The position numbers and the translations under genes are program-made. Positions 14,330-14,428 of a stretch of DNA of 14,428 bases are shown here, one piece after another (position 1 is the stretch's first letter; each line of letters opens with the position of its first letter). Under the pieces are notes generated by a model that saw only the letters and a program-made list of their open reading frames with translations, did not search any database and was not told the origin of the DNA. The DNA comes from SIG438 sp034117945 (GTDB lineage Bacteria; Bacillota; Clostridia; HGM11514), in the NCBI GenBank assembly GCA_034117945.1, contig JAXEOR010000199.1, positions 1-14,428 of the forward strand. The letters run 5' to 3'.

Positions 14330-14337
14330 CTGTACCT

Positions 14338-14428
14338 TTACTCATCTTTTGAAAGCATTACAATCGCACACCTTCCACCAAGCCGGAAAGCATATATAAA
14401 AATTCCCATTTCCAAAATGCAATTTATA
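14338..14428 (-). CDS. C-terminal end of an unknown protein, truncated by the window edge
   Basis: A minus-strand frame is open from the right edge for 29 codons and stops with TAA at 14340-14338. The last residues read GGRCAIVMLSKDE. A bidirectional terminator starts 9 bases further on, which is what a real 3' gene end would show. The stretch is too short to assign a family, and a second minus-strand frame is also open here, so the frame choice is tentative. Confidence 0.4.
   Translation of the reverse strand, partial: INCILEMGIFIYAFRLGGRCAIVMLSKDE

Noticed and set aside
1..14428. CRISPR arrays, tRNA or rRNA genes, insertion sequences
   Set aside because: No regularly spaced repeats, cloverleaf or rRNA-like stretches, or transposase-like frames were seen on either strand; the holin-like gene alone does not make a prophage.

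Overview
This window looks like a chromosomal segment of an anaerobic, fermentative Bacillota bacterium, most likely class Clostridia (Oscillospiraceae/Lachnospiraceae-like). The reasons are a split GlgC + GlgD ADP-glucose pyrophosphorylase, a CIRCE heat-shock operator, strong purine-rich ribosome binding sites with several TTG/GTG starts, near-consensus sigma-A promoters, and a Lactococcus phi-LC3-type holin. No genus can be named from sequence alone.

Layout. Positions 1-7200 hold a glycogen metabolism operon on the minus strand, read from right to left: a consensus promoter (7168-7196), a long folded leader (about 6918-7160), then glgC, glgD, glgA, glgP, and, after an intrinsic terminator, the 5' part of a GH13 alpha-glucan hydrolase that runs off the left edge. 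Right of the promoter come two small genes in divergent orientation: a 108-residue protein of unknown function (minus) and a phi-LC3-like holin that carries a C-terminal zinc ribbon (plus). The holin converges on a GH78-like (alpha-L-rhamnosidase family) gene on the minus strand, separated by a bidirectional terminator. A 411-base gap with a terminator and a promoter leads to htpG (minus), whose promoter is followed by a perfect CIRCE operator. htpG is divergent from a citrate synthase gene (plus). At the right edge a bidirectional terminator separates citrate synthase from the probable 3' end of an unknown minus-strand gene.

How the genes work together. GlgC/GlgD make ADP-glucose from glucose-1-phosphate and ATP, GlgA polymerises it into alpha-1,4-glucan, and GlgP and the GH13 enzyme break the polymer down again, so storage and retrieval are encoded in one transcription unit. 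No branching enzyme (glgB) lies in the window. The GH78-like enzyme, htpG and citrate synthase each have their own promoter and look functionally separate.

The least expected part of the window is the roughly 240-nt glgC leader. It contains several clean hairpins, a short open frame with a good ribosome binding site, and two competing pairings, one of which reaches the glgC ribosome binding site. It matches no RNA class that I recognise. The other item that stands out is the holin with the zinc ribbon.
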